A stretch of 64,000 bases of DNA from Pseudomonas spelaei. GTDB lineage: Bacteria; Pseudomonadota; Gammaproteobacteria; Pseudomonadales; Pseudomonadaceae. Below, piece after piece: positions 17,468 to 26,563 of this stretch. Position numbers and translations under genes: made by a program. The number at the start of each line of letters is the position of its first letter. Positions within the stretch are counted from its first letter, which is position 1. The stretch is from the NCBI RefSeq assembly GCF_009724245.1, contig NZ_WNNK01000028.1, forward strand, positions 1-64,000, given 5' to 3'. A model generated the notes under the pieces. That model made no database searches and was not told where the DNA came from. It saw nothing but the letters and a program-made list of their open reading frames with translations.

Positions 17468-18855
17468 CGTGGGTTTTCCTCGGGCGCTGATGCCGTAACG
17501 GTGGGGCGCAGACGAACCTGTTGCAGACTCATGCCCATCAACAGCCAAAACAGCGCGATCAATACAAAGGTGAAGCTGAAATAGTGGTCGAAAATCCCGG
17601 TCAACAACGCCGCCAGTACGCCACATACGCAGCCCAGCCAAAGCGCATTGTCAGCCGTGATCTTACGCACTGGACCCAGGGGCCGCACTTCACGCCACCA
17701 CAGCACGGTGACGGTTATAAACAGCAGCATCCCCGGAATGCCGATCTTATAAATGAAGTTCAGCCACAGGTTGGAGATCCCCAGCAGGCCGCTACCCGGA
17801 ACCGGAGGGTCGATCTTGAAGCCGATACCTAGCGGGTAGCGCGCCATGGCTTCGGGGAATCTGGCGTATTCATCAAAGCGAATCTCGGTACTGGCGTTAT
17901 TGGTTGAAAACATCGTCATCAAGCGGTCTTGCAGAGGGGGATAGAACATCACCAACGCCACGGCAAGGGCCGCACCGATACCGATGATTTTCCCGCTGTT
18001 AGGCACGCGCTTGTAGGTCAGCCAGATCAGGATCAGTGCCAGCGCCACAATTGCCCCACGGGAAATACTCAGCAGCAACCCGGCACAACCCAGCACCGCC
18101 ACCGACAGACCCAGGGCACGTCGCCATCCGGCGCGGGTCCACCCGTAAAACAGCGCCAGCGGGATAAACAACACCAACACACCGCCGGTAAGGTTCGGGT
18201 GGACCCAGGGAGACGCCATGCGCTGGTAGTTGGCGGAGAAAATGTCTTTCACCGCTTCCGGGTGGGCGTACTTGAGGTCGGTGAGAACCTGGATCATCGA
18301 CATTGCATTGCGGGTCTTGAGGAACATGAGGATCGACAACAGCAGCATCGCCAGGTTACCCAGCAGCAAGGCGATGACCACCTTGTCTCGGTCGGCGTCG
18401 GTGCGCAGCAGCAGCGGCACGATAAACAGCAACGACAGGTTCATCAGCCAGCGCACCCAGTTGACCGGCCCGCTGCCTTCGGCGTGGATGATCATCATGC
18501 CCCAGATAAACGGAATGGTGCTGAACAGCATCAGCCACATCAACGCGCGCTCGGTCGGGCGCCAAAGTACAAGGCCCCGCGTTTTGCCGATAAAGGATTG
18601 CCAGAAAACTCCGACCCAGGTCAGCCCCAACACCGCCTCGCTGATGGTGGTGCGCACACCCAGTTGCAGCGTGGTGTAGGGAATACTGGTGGCCAATACG
18701 GCAAAGATCAGCAACCCCCACAGCGGCTTGCGAACCAGTGTCAATGCGACGGCAAGGCCGGCGACGCCCAGAAAGACCTTCATTGACGGCAGTACCAGCA
18801 GCAAGCCCCCGAAGGCCAGGCCCAGGAGCAGGCTAACGAGTTTTCCTGGCGGCAT
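17464..18855 (-). CDS. pslJ: PslJ, O-antigen-ligase/Wzy-like membrane protein
   Basis: Inner-membrane protein of 463 residues with about ten to twelve hydrophobic helices and a large periplasmic loop before the C-terminal helices, the layout of the O-antigen ligase/polymerase (Wzy/WaaL) family. It likely polymerises Psl repeat units in the periplasm. The start at MPPGKLVSLLLG (18855) overlaps the pslI stop by one base (TAATG); the open frame continues 24 codons upstream into pslI, but this is not needed. In the loop, SRGAIVALALILIWL and YPLGIGFKIDPPVPGSGL are the most family-like stretches. Confidence 0.86.
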   Translation of the reverse strand: MPPGKLVSLLLGLAFGGLLLVLPSMKVFLGVAGLAVALTLVRKPLWGLLIFAVLATSIPYTTLQLGVRTTISEAVLGLTWVGVFWQSFIGKTRGLVLWRPTERALMWLMLFSTIPFIWGMMIIHAEGSGPVNWVRWLMNLSLLFIVPLLLRTDADRDKVVIALLLGNLAMLLLSILMFLKTRNAMSMIQVLTDLKYAHPEAVKDIFSANYQRMASPWVHPNLTGGVLVLFIPLALFYGWTRAGWRRALGLSVAVLGCAGLLLSISRGAIVALALILIWLTYKRVPNSGKIIGIGAALAVALVMFYPPLQDRLMTMFSTNNASTEIRFDEYARFPEAMARYPLGIGFKIDPPVPGSGLLGISNLWLNFIYKIGIPGMLLFITVTVLWWREVRPLGPVRKITADNALWLGCVCGVLAALLTGIFDHYFSFTFVLIALFWLLMGMSLQQVRLRPTVTASAPEENPR

Positions 18856-19958
18856 TAGCGGTTCAACTCCTTGATCAGAGCATTCAGATGCAAGCGATAG
18901 GCCGGTTCGGCAAATTGCCTGGCCCACGTGCGTCGCGCTTCGGGGTCGGTCGTGTCCGTGTGCCCTGCCAAAGACAGCATGACCGCTTGCAGTTGCCCTG
19001 CATCATGGGGATCAAAACGCGGCGCATCAGGCGGTGCGACTTCGTCCAGAGCCGAGCCCCATGCGACCGCTACCGGTGTCCCGACGCTCAGCGCTTCCAC
19101 CACTGGCAGGCCAAAACCTTCGGCAAAGGAAGGCTGCCACAGGCACACGGCGTTGCGGTAGAGCGCCTGTAACTGACCATCGGATATGCCACTGCACCAA
19201 TGCAAGCCGGCCAGGCCTGCGAGCGGGGCGGGCACGTCATCGGCGTGGCCTACTAGCACCAGGTCCGGCACATCCGGGTTTTTGGCGCGGCAGGCCTGCC
19301 ACTGACGGAGGAAAAACTCCATGTTCTTGCGCGGCTCTCGTGTCCCGACCACCAGCCAATAGCGCGACGGCAAGTCAGCAGGTAGCGGTTCGGGTGCCTC
19401 GCTGAACTCAGGCACCAGATTATTCAGCACCCGGAACTTGGAGCGGGCCCAGGGAAACAGACGCGTCGCTTCGTTGCAGGAAAACCGTGATGGGCACCAC
19501 ACTTGGTCGGCCCGCCACACTGACCAGGCGATCGATGCGCCGTCGATCAAACGGTAGGCGAGGGCCTTTAACTTCGAACGATGGAAATTGCGTTGGGTCA
19601 GTTGAAACAGGTCATGGAGGATCAGTACGTAGCGAGTGCCTGCGGGTTTACGGCCCAGGGGCAAACCCATATTAGCGGTGGCGATATACAGATCGATACG
19701 TTGCTGGTGGAGTGCCTGTGGCAAGAATCTACGTTCAAAACGCAGCCGCACCTGCGGCCGTTGCAGGCCGTCAAGAGGGCTGGCCCAGGGTGGGCAAATT
19801 GTCGTCTCACGCTGGGGATGATCCAACGGTGCCTCACTGAACAACACCACCTCGATGTCGTCGCCCTGGCGCAGCGCTTGCTCCAGAGCCTTGACCTGGC
19901 GGGCGATACCCGACGAAGGCGCGACCGTGACGGGACGGTAATCCAAGGCTACGCGCAT
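18855..19958 (-). CDS. pslI: PslI, GT4-family glycosyltransferase
   Basis: A 367-residue GT-B glycosyltransferase (family 4) acting at the cytoplasmic face in Psl repeat-unit assembly. The N-terminal domain starts MRVALDYRPVTVAPSSGIAR. The C-terminal nucleotide-sugar domain has YWLVVGTREPRKNMEFFL and the hallmark W-Q-P-SFAEGFGLPVVEALSVGTPVA, including the E-x7-E pair. Mannose transfer from GDP-mannose is expected by analogy with P. aeruginosa. It overlaps pslH by 10 bases and pslJ by one. Confidence 0.87.
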   Translation of the reverse strand: MRVALDYRPVTVAPSSGIARQVKALEQALRQGDDIEVVLFSEAPLDHPQRETTICPPWASPLDGLQRPQVRLRFERRFLPQALHQQRIDLYIATANMGLPLGRKPAGTRYVLILHDLFQLTQRNFHRSKLKALAYRLIDGASIAWSVWRADQVWCPSRFSCNEATRLFPWARSKFRVLNNLVPEFSEAPEPLPADLPSRYWLVVGTREPRKNMEFFLRQWQACRAKNPDVPDLVLVGHADDVPAPLAGLAGLHWCSGISDGQLQALYRNAVCLWQPSFAEGFGLPVVEALSVGTPVAVAWGSALDEVAPPDAPRFDPHDAGQLQAVMLSLAGHTDTTDPEARRTWARQFAEPAYRLHLNALIKELNR

Positions 19959-21169
19959 GCGGGATGCTCCTGATGGGGGGGCAAGGTGCAGTAGATTTGC
20001 TCCAACTCGTTACCGGCTACCGCCCAGTCGTGGAAATTGCGCGCGTACTCGCGGGCCGCGTCGGCCAGCTGTCGAGCCAGAACGGGTTGGTCCAGCAGCC
20101 GGACGATGGCGTCGGCCAAGGCCTCAGTGCTTTCGCCCCTCAGGTAATGATGGTCGGCACGGATCGCTAGCCCCGATGCGCCTTGGGCCGTGCTGACCAA
20201 AGGCAGCCCGGCAGCCATGGCTTCCAACACCTTGAGTTTGGAGCCGCCGCCATGGCGCAACGCTGCGACGAAACCCGCGCAGCGGCGTTGCAGCACCGTC
20301 AAGTCGGGGACAAACCCCAGCCATTCGACGCGCTCGTCCGGCCAACGACTGCGCCACTCTTCGGGCAAACCATAGCCGACGATGGCCAAGCGGGCGTCCG
20401 GGCGCTGCAGCCAGACACGGGGAAAAATGTCATCGAGCAGCCATTGCACGGCATCCAGGTTTGGCGCGTATTCATAGTTACCGACAAACAACAGGCGCAG
20501 GCTGTGTGGGTCGTTGGTCACTTCGGCGAAGCTGCGGCTGTCAACACCGTTGACCACTACGCTGACCGGCGTCGATGTGAGTTGGCCCATGGCCTGGGCA
20601 TCGGCCTGGGTCACGGCAATGACGTGGCGGGCGGCGGCGAATACCTTGCGTTCCCACTGACGGCATCGCCATTGGTCGTAGCGTACAAACGGGCCGGCCC
20701 AGGCCGGGAAGCGATCATAGGTGGCGCCTCCCAGGCTCGACTCCAGGTTGTGTTCGGTGAGGATGAAATCCCTGGCTTGCTCCTGCAATGTCTTGAGGAG
20801 CGGTTGCAGGCTGTAGCTGTGTTCTACCTGAATCACGTCCCAGGGTTGTGTCAACAGTTCAGCAAATTGATCACTCAGCGGCGTTGACAGGCCGTTGACC
20901 GTGGTCAGCAGTGGCCAGGGCGCAAATAGGCCGCCGAGCAGGGTCATGGGGTGTTTCAGCGGGCGGCGAGGGACCACGATCAGCCGCTCCAACATGGGTT
21001 CAAGGGCCTCGCGCACCGCCGCATCGGCTTCGGTTTTTGATTGCACCAGCAGGGTGATGCGGTGCCCGCGCTCACTCAAGGTGCGCAGCAAATGGTATTG
21101 CCGGGTCTTGCCGCCGCTGGTCATGGGCCACGGCAGATAGGGCACAATCCACAGGATTCTCACGTGCAT
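19949..21169 (-). CDS. pslH: PslH, GT4-family glycosyltransferase
   Basis: A 406-residue GT-B fold glycosyltransferase. The N-terminus ILWIVPYLPWPMTSGGKTRQYHLL is typical of family 4 enzymes of exopolysaccharide loci. The donor domain carries LLFVGNYEYAPNLDAVQWLLDDIFPRV and GGSKLKVLEAMAAGLPLVST. It probably adds one sugar of the Psl repeat. Two starts compete. ATG at 21169 lies only two bases from GGAGAG, while GTG at 21163, two codons later, has the better spacing; the product differs by two residues. It follows pslG by about 20 bases, the only clear gap in the middle of the operon. Confidence 0.86.
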   Translation of the reverse strand: MHVRILWIVPYLPWPMTSGGKTRQYHLLRTLSERGHRITLLVQSKTEADAAVREALEPMLERLIVVPRRPLKHPMTLLGGLFAPWPLLTTVNGLSTPLSDQFAELLTQPWDVIQVEHSYSLQPLLKTLQEQARDFILTEHNLESSLGGATYDRFPAWAGPFVRYDQWRCRQWERKVFAAARHVIAVTQADAQAMGQLTSTPVSVVVNGVDSRSFAEVTNDPHSLRLLFVGNYEYAPNLDAVQWLLDDIFPRVWLQRPDARLAIVGYGLPEEWRSRWPDERVEWLGFVPDLTVLQRRCAGFVAALRHGGGSKLKVLEAMAAGLPLVSTAQGASGLAIRADHHYLRGESTEALADAIVRLLDQPVLARQLADAAREYARNFHDWAVAGNELEQIYCTLPPHQEHPACA

Positions 21170-21188
21170 CTCTCCATGCCTGGGCGTG

Positions 21189-22529
21189 CTACCACACCAG
21201 TATCTGTAACGTCGGTTTCACCGCTGGGCGAATACCATTGTTGTCGTTAAGGGTTTGCTTGGCGCCCGTCAGCGGGTCCAGCAGTTCGGCTGCTTTTACC
21301 TCGGGCAGGCTGATATGAGTGCCTTTGGCGCTCCAGTACATCAGCAAGTGCTTACCGTCGGCACGGGTCCAGGACACGCTGTAGAACGTATCCGGCAGCT
21401 CCTTGAGTACCGGGGTGGTGCCGGGCTTGAGGCTCGGGCCGGTGGTTTCGAGGAAGCGGGCGAGGGCGGTATAGACCGGTTTTGGTTCGCCCTTGAGGTC
21501 CAATAAACCGTAATACTGGTCTCGTACCGAGGCGCGTTCGTCGAGGTCGGAGAGGGCGAACAGGAAAATTTTCTGGTAGTCCTGGGTCGCCATCAGCGCC
21601 AGGCGGCGCAAGGTAAAATCGGCCTGGCCGTCGACGCCGACCAGATCCTGCAGTTCCTTGGGCCCTGCGTAGCTGGACCAGCCCCACTCGGTCGCCCACA
21701 CATCCTTGATACCGGCGTTGTGCAGCGTCGCATTGAGCTGATTGCCCCGCAGCAGCACTTCGTTCTTGCCCGGCTCGTCGGTTTCGGGGGTCATTGTGTA
21801 AGGGTGATAGGCCGCGACCATGCCCAGGTTCTGGACCCCAAGTGCCCCGAGTGCTTCGAACATCAGGCTTTTGCCCCGTGGTGGCATTTGGCTGTAGTAG
21901 GCCATGCCGCCCATTACCTGAGTCTTGCCCGGTGCGGCGATATTCAGCGCCTTGTGGCTGGCCAGCAGCAACTGCCCATACTCTCTGGCATTCACTGCGG
22001 GGCGCCAGTTATTGGGCAGGTTCTGTTCGTTCCACACCTGCCAGGCATCGATGTTCGGGTAGCGCTGGGCAAGCATGGCCAGGCGCAGGGCAAACACGTT
22101 GTAGTCCCGTGGTCGGTACTGGTCCTGGAACGGCGCCCCCTTGGGCGCGGTGGTTACAAACGGCGCAGAACCTACGAGGTAGAACACGGAGTGGATTTTC
22201 TCGGCGGTCAGTGTTCGGTCCAGTTCGTCGAGAGTACTCAGTTGGTAGCCCTGCTCCTTGGGTTCCAGGCGGTCCCAGTGCAGGTCGACCCGCACCCAGT
22301 CCAGCCCCAGTTTTTGATACTGGCTGATTTGCTTGCGGTATTGTTCGGGCTTGAACCATAGAAAGTGCGCGTTCACACCCAGGAAGTCTTTCCACACCAC
22401 TGTGCGCTCGGGCGCCAGGTTTATGGGTTCTGCGTCGACCGTCTCGCTCAGCAACAGTGCGCTGCCAACAGCCAGGGCCACTACCAGGGGCAGGTAACGC
22501 AACATTGGGCGAAGGGGCAAAGGGTTCAT
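21189..22529 (-). CDS. pslG: PslG, endo-glycoside hydrolase of the Psl locus
   Basis: A 446-residue (beta/alpha)8-barrel glycoside hydrolase (GH39-like) that cleaves Psl chains in the periplasm. An N-terminal hydrophobic segment (LPLVVALAVGSALLLSE) anchors or exports it. The acid/base Glu is in WNEQN (residue 168) and the nucleophile in ATEWGW (residue 281), spaced as in the characterised P. aeruginosa enzyme. A C-terminal beta-rich domain follows (FYSVSWTRADGKHLLMYWSAKG). Start MNPLPLRPM at 22529 overlaps the pslF stop as ATGA; a longer frame to 22631 would run deep into pslF and is not needed. Confidence 0.9.
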   Translation of the reverse strand: MNPLPLRPMLRYLPLVVALAVGSALLLSETVDAEPINLAPERTVVWKDFLGVNAHFLWFKPEQYRKQISQYQKLGLDWVRVDLHWDRLEPKEQGYQLSTLDELDRTLTAEKIHSVFYLVGSAPFVTTAPKGAPFQDQYRPRDYNVFALRLAMLAQRYPNIDAWQVWNEQNLPNNWRPAVNAREYGQLLLASHKALNIAAPGKTQVMGGMAYYSQMPPRGKSLMFEALGALGVQNLGMVAAYHPYTMTPETDEPGKNEVLLRGNQLNATLHNAGIKDVWATEWGWSSYAGPKELQDLVGVDGQADFTLRRLALMATQDYQKIFLFALSDLDERASVRDQYYGLLDLKGEPKPVYTALARFLETTGPSLKPGTTPVLKELPDTFYSVSWTRADGKHLLMYWSAKGTHISLPEVKAAELLDPLTGAKQTLNDNNGIRPAVKPTLQILVW

Positions 22530-23707
22530 CTTGAAGGTTCCTTGCAGACGGCTTGGAACAACTCGGCAAAGCGCTGGGCCGTGTTGGCCCATTGGCGTTG
22601 CCGGCCTATTTCGGCCGCCTGGTCGGCCCACTGGCGGGCCTGTTGCGGGTCCAGGATCAGATGGCTCAACGCGTCGCTCAATGAGTCGATGTCACCTTGC
22701 TGGTAGGTGATGCCATTGCCGCCGGCCACTTCTTCGGCGAAGGACCGTGCGTTGGAAGTGATGACGCCACGCCCGCAAGCGTTGGCCCATGACAATGCGC
22801 CGCTGGTGCCGCGCATTTGCCCCAGAAAACCGAGCTTTTTCGATTCCCGGTACGGCAACACCATCACATGGTGATCCTGGATCGTGCGGGGAATGTCGAC
22901 CGAGGGCAGGTCCAACTGCCAGTCCACCACATCACTGAGGTGCAACGCGGTGATTTGTTGACGCAATCCGTCCAGGTAGTTGCCGGCCGGGTCGAAAGTC
23001 ATTTCCGGTGCAGTACCTCCCGCCAGGGTCAGGCGGACCTGGCCGCGGCACTGGGGATGGGCGGCCAGGGAACGGGCCAGTGCTTCAAGTAAATCCTCGA
23101 TGCCCTTGCCACGGTAGATAAATCCGAAATACAGCAGACGCAACGGTTGCAGTGGCGGCAAGGCCACTGGGGCGATCGGCAGGTTGCCATGGGCAATCAC
23201 TGCAACCTGATCGGCGCGCAGGCCCATGCGTTGGCGCAGGCACTCGCCGCCCAGGCGGGTGAGGGTGATCAGGCGGCGCATACCTTTGGCCAGGCGCCGT
23301 TCTTCGTGCAGGGTCAACGGGTCGGCCAACAAGGCCGCCGCCTGAGGCAGTGGGCGGGGCAGGCGTTCGAGCAAGGTCAGCGGGAAAAACAACTTGGCCC
23401 GGCGCCAGATCAGTCGCTCGGGATCATGCACGGTGGCAGTCAGGGGCAGTTGGGGTTGGGCCCGGCGCAAGTAGTCCAAGGCCTGGAACTCGCCGAAGCG
23501 TCCGCCGCCCAGTTCTGCATGGACCAGGTCTACGCGGCGCCAGTCAAAACCTTGCAGGCGTCGCAACTGCTCGGGCAGGTTCTGACAACCTTCGAGGGGC
23601 GTCAGTACTTCCAAGCCCTGCTCACGCAACGCGTTGCGCAAGTGCGCAGCGTAGTCGGCGATACCTGTCTGCTCCGGTGGCAGCGGCGCCAATAACACGA
23701 TGCGCAT
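22526..23707 (-). CDS. pslF: PslF, GT4-family glycosyltransferase
   Basis: A 393-residue GT-B glycosyltransferase. The N-terminus is MRIVLLAPLPPEQTGIADYA, a pattern common to EPS mannosyl/glucosyltransferases of family 4. In the donor domain, LRLLYFGFIYRGKGIEDLLEAL and VMVLPYRESKKLGFLGQMRGTSGALSWA take the place of the usual EGFG region. It acts at the cytoplasmic side during Psl repeat synthesis. ATG at 23707 overlaps the pslE stop by one base (TGATG). Confidence 0.87.
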   Translation of the reverse strand: MRIVLLAPLPPEQTGIADYAAHLRNALREQGLEVLTPLEGCQNLPEQLRRLQGFDWRRVDLVHAELGGGRFGEFQALDYLRRAQPQLPLTATVHDPERLIWRRAKLFFPLTLLERLPRPLPQAAALLADPLTLHEERRLAKGMRRLITLTRLGGECLRQRMGLRADQVAVIAHGNLPIAPVALPPLQPLRLLYFGFIYRGKGIEDLLEALARSLAAHPQCRGQVRLTLAGGTAPEMTFDPAGNYLDGLRQQITALHLSDVVDWQLDLPSVDIPRTIQDHHVMVLPYRESKKLGFLGQMRGTSGALSWANACGRGVITSNARSFAEEVAGGNGITYQQGDIDSLSDALSHLILDPQQARQWADQAAEIGRQRQWANTAQRFAELFQAVCKEPSR

Positions 23708-25686
23708 CAGGCGGCACCGCGCCAGCTGTTGAGGCGTGCCAGGACATTGGCCGGCACTTCGAAACGGCGACGGTTGAGGATAATGCCGTCCACTTTTCCG
23801 AACGCCGTGGTCAACAACGACAGAGCGTTTTCGATGGTCGGCACGGTACTGGTACGCGCTTCGATCACCAACACAATCTGGTCGGCCCGGCGCAGGATCA
23901 AGAACGCCTGTGGGTTGGCTGACAGGGCGCTGGCATCCAACAGCAGGACTTCACCCGGCTGCGGCGCTTCGCCACCGTTGACCGTCACCTGATGGCCTCG
24001 CTCCACCAGCAACTGCTGCAACTGTTCGATGATAAATCCCACACCTTCGCCATGGCGCGCCGAGGTCAGGCCCAAGGCAAAACCCTCGCTGGCGATACGG
24101 TCAATGGGCAGCAGGCTGTATAAGCGGTAGATGCTGGCGGTGAGGGCTGCGGGCGTGGCGTCTTGCATGTCAGGGATGCTGCTCCATAGCGGCACATGGA
24201 AGACTTCCTGCAAGCGGGTGCCGTCGTGGATGCGCTGGTCCAGCAGGTACAACACGTAAATGGTCAGCAGGCCCACGGCCACGCCGGCGGGGATGGTGAG
24301 CAGCAGAATCAGCAAGCTCTTTGGAAACACCCGCGCCGGGTTCAGGGTGGCATGCTCGATCAAGGCAATGTTGCTGATCTGGCTGCTGTCCAGCTCGTGG
24401 TCGATCCGTGCCTGTTCGAGGTTTTCGGAATACAGCGCGTAGCTTTTCTCGGCGGTGTGCAGCTGTTGAGTCAGGCGATTGAGTTCCGGTTCGTCGGTCA
24501 TCACCTGGTCACGCTCGGTGCGCAGGGTCTCGAGGGTCTTGTCGTAGTCTTCGATTTGCCCGGCCAGCTTGCGCTCCTGTAATTGGGCGTCGATCACTTG
24601 CTGTTTGACGTTGATCACCAGGCTGTTGGGCGCGGTGTTCTGCGAGCGTTCCAGGCGGGTGGCCTCCTGGGCGCTCAAGGCCTCCAGGTCGCGGATGTTC
24701 TGTTCAATCTGGTTGACTTGTGGCGTGCCCGGCAGGTAAGTGCGCAGCAGGCGTGCGCGCTCCACTTGCAACGTGTTGAGCTGGCGCTTGAGGTCCAGTT
24801 GAGTCGGGTTGAGGCTGACTTCCCGCATCGTTACCACTTCGGCAGGCTGATTCTTGATCTGTTGGCTGGCGTTGATCAGGAAGCTGCGAATCCCCGAGAG
24901 CTGGTTCTGCGCACCGACTTTGGCGTCGGTGATGCGGTTGATCTGGCTGGTGAGGTTTTCCAGGCGTGCCTGGACACTGATCGAATCGATTTGCTTCAAG
25001 CGGCCTTGCAGCTCTTCCTTGAGACTCAGGATAGTTGCGGCGACCTTGGCCCCTTCGGTTTCATAGAAGGTATGCAGGCTCTTGCGCCCCAGGATCCGCG
25101 CACGCTCTTCGAGGTAGGCGTCGACCCAGGTCTCGACGATTTTTTGCGCAACCACTGGATCGTCCCATTTGAACGAAATCTCGATCACCGACGACCCCGG
25201 CTCATGGCTAGCCTCGAAGTTTTTCTCCAGACTGGTCGCCAGGCGCTCCAGTGGGCTTTGCTTCTCGGCCAGGCCGATAAATTGCAGTACGCTGCGCACG
25301 CCATCGAGTACGCTGCCGATGGCTTTCTTGGCGTAGAACTTGGTGGTCTTCCAGAACCCTTGCGGCGGCTCGGAGGTCATGGCCAGGTAGCGCTCGGCAA
25401 CGATGTGCACGATCGGTCTACCGGTGAGCATCTTCTCCTCGTCAACGATAGGGTCGTGCTGGGTGCTCGGAGCAATCAGCGTTTGACGGTTGCCGGCTTC
25501 GATGGGCACCGTGGTGTTGTCTCGCCCCGGCTTGACCAGCAAGCGCGCGTCGGACTCATAACGTGCCGGCAACAGGAAAGCACCCAGCACGGCGACCACG
25601 ATGGTGGTGATCACTGCCAGCTTGAATTCGCGGCGGAAGATGAAGAACAACCGCAGCAAGTCGCGTAGAGAGCGGATTTCGATCAC
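23707..25686 (-). CDS. pslE: PslE, Wzz/BY-kinase-like chain-length and export co-polymerase
   Basis: About 659 residues. The order is an N-terminal Wzz domain with a membrane helix (LAVITTIVVAVLGAFLLP), a long periplasmic coiled-coil region (about residues 180-460), a second helix (LLILLLTIPAGVAVGLLTIYVLYLLDQ) and a cytoplasmic domain like the tyrosine autokinase/MinD fold. That domain looks degenerate: at the P-loop position I read SARHGEGVGFI without the GKS/T. It is expected to work with PslD in export and length control. GTG at 25686 (VIEIRSLRDLLRLFF) has GGAG eight bases upstream; the in-frame TTG at 25749 looks worse. Confidence 0.85.
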   Translation of the reverse strand: MIEIRSLRDLLRLFFIFRREFKLAVITTIVVAVLGAFLLPARYESDARLLVKPGRDNTTVPIEAGNRQTLIAPSTQHDPIVDEEKMLTGRPIVHIVAERYLAMTSEPPQGFWKTTKFYAKKAIGSVLDGVRSVLQFIGLAEKQSPLERLATSLEKNFEASHEPGSSVIEISFKWDDPVVAQKIVETWVDAYLEERARILGRKSLHTFYETEGAKVAATILSLKEELQGRLKQIDSISVQARLENLTSQINRITDAKVGAQNQLSGIRSFLINASQQIKNQPAEVVTMREVSLNPTQLDLKRQLNTLQVERARLLRTYLPGTPQVNQIEQNIRDLEALSAQEATRLERSQNTAPNSLVINVKQQVIDAQLQERKLAGQIEDYDKTLETLRTERDQVMTDEPELNRLTQQLHTAEKSYALYSENLEQARIDHELDSSQISNIALIEHATLNPARVFPKSLLILLLTIPAGVAVGLLTIYVLYLLDQRIHDGTRLQEVFHVPLWSSIPDMQDATPAALTASIYRLYSLLPIDRIASEGFALGLTSARHGEGVGFIIEQLQQLLVERGHQVTVNGGEAPQPGEVLLLDASALSANPQAFLILRRADQIVLVIEARTSTVPTIENALSLLTTAFGKVDGIILNRRRFEVPANVLARLNSWRGAA

Positions 25687-25762
25687 AGGATCACTCCGTT
25701 GAATAAGTGTTGTGTGCCGGATGGAGTCAGCAGGTTCGAGTGATACCAAGCTTGTGCCATGA

Positions 25763-26557
25763 TCATGGGCTGAGGTTGTAGGTGGTATTGCCGGACGTGT
25801 TATTGAGCTGATAGTTCAAGCCCAGCCCAACCCCTTTGTTAACCGGAAACAGCTTGGTGAAGTACATATCCACCGCTTCCACCGTGGCGCCAATACCCGA
25901 CTGCGGCACGTAGATCAAATCCCCTCGTTGCAATGTCACCAGCGGATGCGTCGGGTCTTTCAACATGCTGCTCACGTCGACGTAGTACAGCTTGTACTTG
26001 CCGTCGGCTCCAGTGCGCAGCAGGGCAATGTTGGAGCTGTCCGCCGAGGGCAGCACACCGCCGGAACTGAATAGCGCCTGTTCCACGCTGACCTGGCCCG
26101 ACAAGTTGAAGAACGCCGGGTTAGGTACCGCGCCGCCGATAAACACACGGTTGCTCGGGGCGCTGGCGATGTTCACCGTCACCGCTGGCTCGCGGTAGAT
26201 GCGCTTGTATTTCTCGGTAATCTCCTTGCCCAGGTCCTCGGGCGTACGCGAGGCTGCCTTGACCCGGCCGATATTGGGCATCGAGATCACCCCGTCGGGG
26301 CGCACCACGAAGATGCTCATCTCATCGGCGGCCGCCGGTTCCTGGGCATCACGCACGATGCGCAGGGAATCGCCGCTCTGGATCAGCACCTGGGCTGGCG
26401 GCAGATCGGCCAGGGTCAGCGCCGCTTGGTGGCCGGCCTTGAGCGTATTGTTGTCAGGAAGCGGCACCCGCGCTGGGGTCGAACAGCCAGCCAGCCAGAT
26501 TGAGGCACTCAGGAGGCCGAGCAGGGTAAGACGGGAACGTCGGTTGATGGTCTTCAT
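25763..26557 (-). CDS. pslD: PslD, Wza-like polysaccharide export outer-membrane lipoprotein
   Basis: A 264-residue OPX-family protein. The signal peptide ends in a lipobox LAGC (Cys near residue 25), so it is lipid-anchored. A Poly_export domain follows (YRIxxGDSLRI-like LIQSGDSLRIVRDAQEP, then VRPDGVISMPNIGRVKAASRTPEDLGKEI), followed by an SLBB-type region (NRVFIGGAVPNPAFFNLSGQV) and LQRGDLIYVPQSG. It is needed to pass Psl through the periplasm and outer membrane, working with PslE. ATG at 26557 is six bases below the pslC stop. Confidence 0.9.
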   Translation of the reverse strand: MKTINRRSRLTLLGLLSASIWLAGCSTPARVPLPDNNTLKAGHQAALTLADLPPAQVLIQSGDSLRIVRDAQEPAAADEMSIFVVRPDGVISMPNIGRVKAASRTPEDLGKEITEKYKRIYREPAVTVNIASAPSNRVFIGGAVPNPAFFNLSGQVSVEQALFSSGGVLPSADSSNIALLRTGADGKYKLYYVDVSSMLKDPTHPLVTLQRGDLIYVPQSGIGATVEAVDMYFTKLFPVNKGVGLGLNYQLNNTSGNTTYNLSP

Positions 26558-26563
26558 GACGGC

